DNA of 6,571 nt from an uncultured Eubacteriales bacterium. GTDB taxonomy: Bacteria > Bacillota > Clostridia > Christensenellales > Borkfalkiaceae. Position 1 is the first letter of the stretch; every line of letters begins with the position of its first letter. Location: contig CACXHH010000062.1 of NCBI GenBank assembly GCA_902767455.1, positions 1 to 6,571 of the forward strand. The letters are read 5' to 3'. A program made the translations under genes and the position numbers. Of the stretch, positions 5,424 through 6,571 are shown in pieces. The notes under the pieces are model-generated. The model made no database searches. It worked only from the letters and a program-made list of their open reading frames with translations, and was not told the origin of the DNA.

Positions 5424-6571
5424 TCAGACGAGCAGCAGCGCGGAAACGGGCAAAGTCATAAGCAGAACTTTGCGGACCGATTCGGGCAAGTTGAACCGAC
5501 GGCTCGTCGCAAGCAGGTTGATCGAATATACGGCAAGCAATATTTTATCCGCCACGAGCGGCAGGATAAATCTGCCGTGCCGAAAGGCAAGAAGCAGAGA
5601 ATCAATCGTGTATATAACTGCGTTCGCAGCGTATAACACCAAGTTTATTCTGCCTAAAATCAGCAATAATACCACGCCGAAAAAACACAGAGAGTATAAG
5701 ACGGTTATTATCGGTATGATGAGAACGTTCAAAAATACGGTGAGAACGGAAGCAAACCCGAACGCAACGCAAGATATCGGCAGAGTTCCCGCAACGACGG
5801 ATAAACTTACCGCGAACGCGTCGCGAAGTTTGTCGGGCATAAAAGCGAAAACGCGTTTGAACGTAGAAGAATAAAGCGCGATAGATATTACCGCCGAATA
5901 CGAGAGCAAGAACCCCACTCCGAACAGGCTTGACGGAAATATCGTAAGCACCGCCACGAGAGATAAGAAGATGGAATTTATAAAATCGTATTTTTTGCCG
6001 AAACTTCCGCTCATTCCGAAAATAAACGACATTATCACCGCTCGGTACGCCGACACGGAAGAACAAACGGTTGCGTATACGAATGCCGAAAAAGAACAGA
6101 TCGCCGCGCGTTGCCACTTCTTTAACGGCGCCTTTTTAAGAAGCAGCGCCATGATCGCGTAAAAGAAGCCTATATGAAGCCCCGAAACGGCAAAAACGTG
6201 AGAGATGCCCGACAGCCTGTACGCCGAAAACACGTTACTTTCGACGTGATCGGTGTTTCCGAATAAAAGAGCGACGACTACGCCAGCCTGTTCTTCGGGC
6301 AGAACTTCGAGTATCCTTTCGCTCACGTAATAAGATAAATTATCCGTTATCCTGTCGGAAAAGGAATTTATCTTCAAGTCGATCGTATCGTCCGAAACGA
6401 AGGAAACGTTTTCCGACAGATAATAAGAGTTTTCAAACGACTGTTTCAGTTTGCGGAAAGAGCCGTAGCCCGTAACGAGCGCGCCTTTACGCAAACCGCT
6501 CGCGGAAGTCAGAAAAGTAACTCTCGTACCCTTCGCGTCGAAAACGGGGCTGTCGAAGTCAGACAAAATAA
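5424..6571 (-). CDS. comEC: ComEC/Rec2-family DNA-uptake channel, N-terminus beyond window
   Basis: ComEC is the polytopic membrane protein through which single-stranded DNA enters the cytoplasm during natural transformation. The frame stays open to the right edge, so the TTG at 6566 is internal and not a start; 381 codons are visible. Numbering from that TTG, residues 1-90 look like the soluble region that precedes the channel. The competence domain then follows, with its hallmark LSGISHVFAVSGLHIG (118-133), SAYRAVIMSF (172-181), and PSSLFGVGFLLSYSAV (211-226), among about eight hydrophobic segments. The protein stops at LLLV after the membrane part. Many Bacillota ComEC proteins continue into a metallo-beta-lactamase-like domain, which is absent here. 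The stop is a plain TGA followed directly by holA, and no decayed remnant of that domain is visible between them. Whether the cell is transformable cannot be told from this gene alone. Confidence 0.93.
   Translation of the reverse strand, partial: ILSDFDSPVFDAKGTRVTFLTSASGLRKGALVTGYGSFRKLKQSFENSYYLSENVSFVSDDTIDLKINSFSDRITDNLSYYVSERILEVLPEEQAGVVVALLFGNTDHVESNVFSAYRLSGISHVFAVSGLHIGFFYAIMALLLKKAPLKKWQRAAICSFSAFVYATVCSSVSAYRAVIMSFIFGMSGSFGKKYDFINSIFLSLVAVLTIFPSSLFGVGFLLSYSAVISIALYSSTFKRVFAFMPDKLRDAFAVSLSVVAGTLPISCVAFGFASVLTVFLNVLIIPIITVLYSLCFFGVVLLLILGRINLVLYAANAVIYTIDSLLLAFRHGRFILPLVADKILLAVYSINLLATSRRFNLPESVRKVLLMTLPVSALLLV

Noticed and set aside
6564..6566. TTG as the start of ComEC
   Set aside because: The frame remains open to the window edge, and ComEC proteins have further membrane segments before this point, so the TTG is an internal leucine codon.

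Overview
The window looks like core chromosome of a member of the Bacillota, probably an uncultured Clostridia lineage. The evidence is a DnaD/DnaB-type primosome protein next to a DnaI/DnaC-type helicase loader, a membrane diadenylate cyclase of the CdaA type, AGGAG-like ribosome binding sites, moderate GC coding DNA and very AT-rich spacers. The exact lineage cannot be read from the sequence. I see no mobile element, CRISPR array, tRNA or rRNA.

Layout. The left edge carries the first 246 codons of sbcD on the minus strand, running off the window. A 217-bp AT-rich spacer follows, with two overlapping, mirror-symmetric promoter candidates. These drive sbcD leftward and a two-gene replication operon rightward: a 473-aa DnaD-like protein (best start ATG 958) and a 304-aa DnaC/DnaI-like AAA+ loader. 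A hairpin at 3321-3352 with T-runs on both strands separates this operon from a convergent minus-strand unit. That unit is cdaA, followed by a 39-codon single-membrane-helix ORF that overlaps the cdaA stop by one base. Upstream of cdaA is a 170-bp spacer with a promoter, two inverted repeats and DnaA-box-like nonamers. Beyond it lie holA (DNA polymerase III delta) and the C-terminal 381 codons of comEC, on the minus strand and 12 bp apart.

Function. DnaD-like protein plus loader should remodel origin or restart DNA and place the replicative helicase. HolA loads the sliding clamp, and SbcD is the nuclease subunit that processes hairpins and double-strand ends. CdaA makes c-di-AMP, and ComEC is the DNA-uptake channel. 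The neighbourhood is therefore mostly DNA replication, repair and uptake plus second-messenger synthesis.

No wholly new system is evident. The points that most deserve a second look are the small membrane ORF where cdaR is normally found, four apparent DDBH2-like units in the DnaD-like protein, the symmetric divergent promoter, and the palindrome/DnaA-box region before cdaA.
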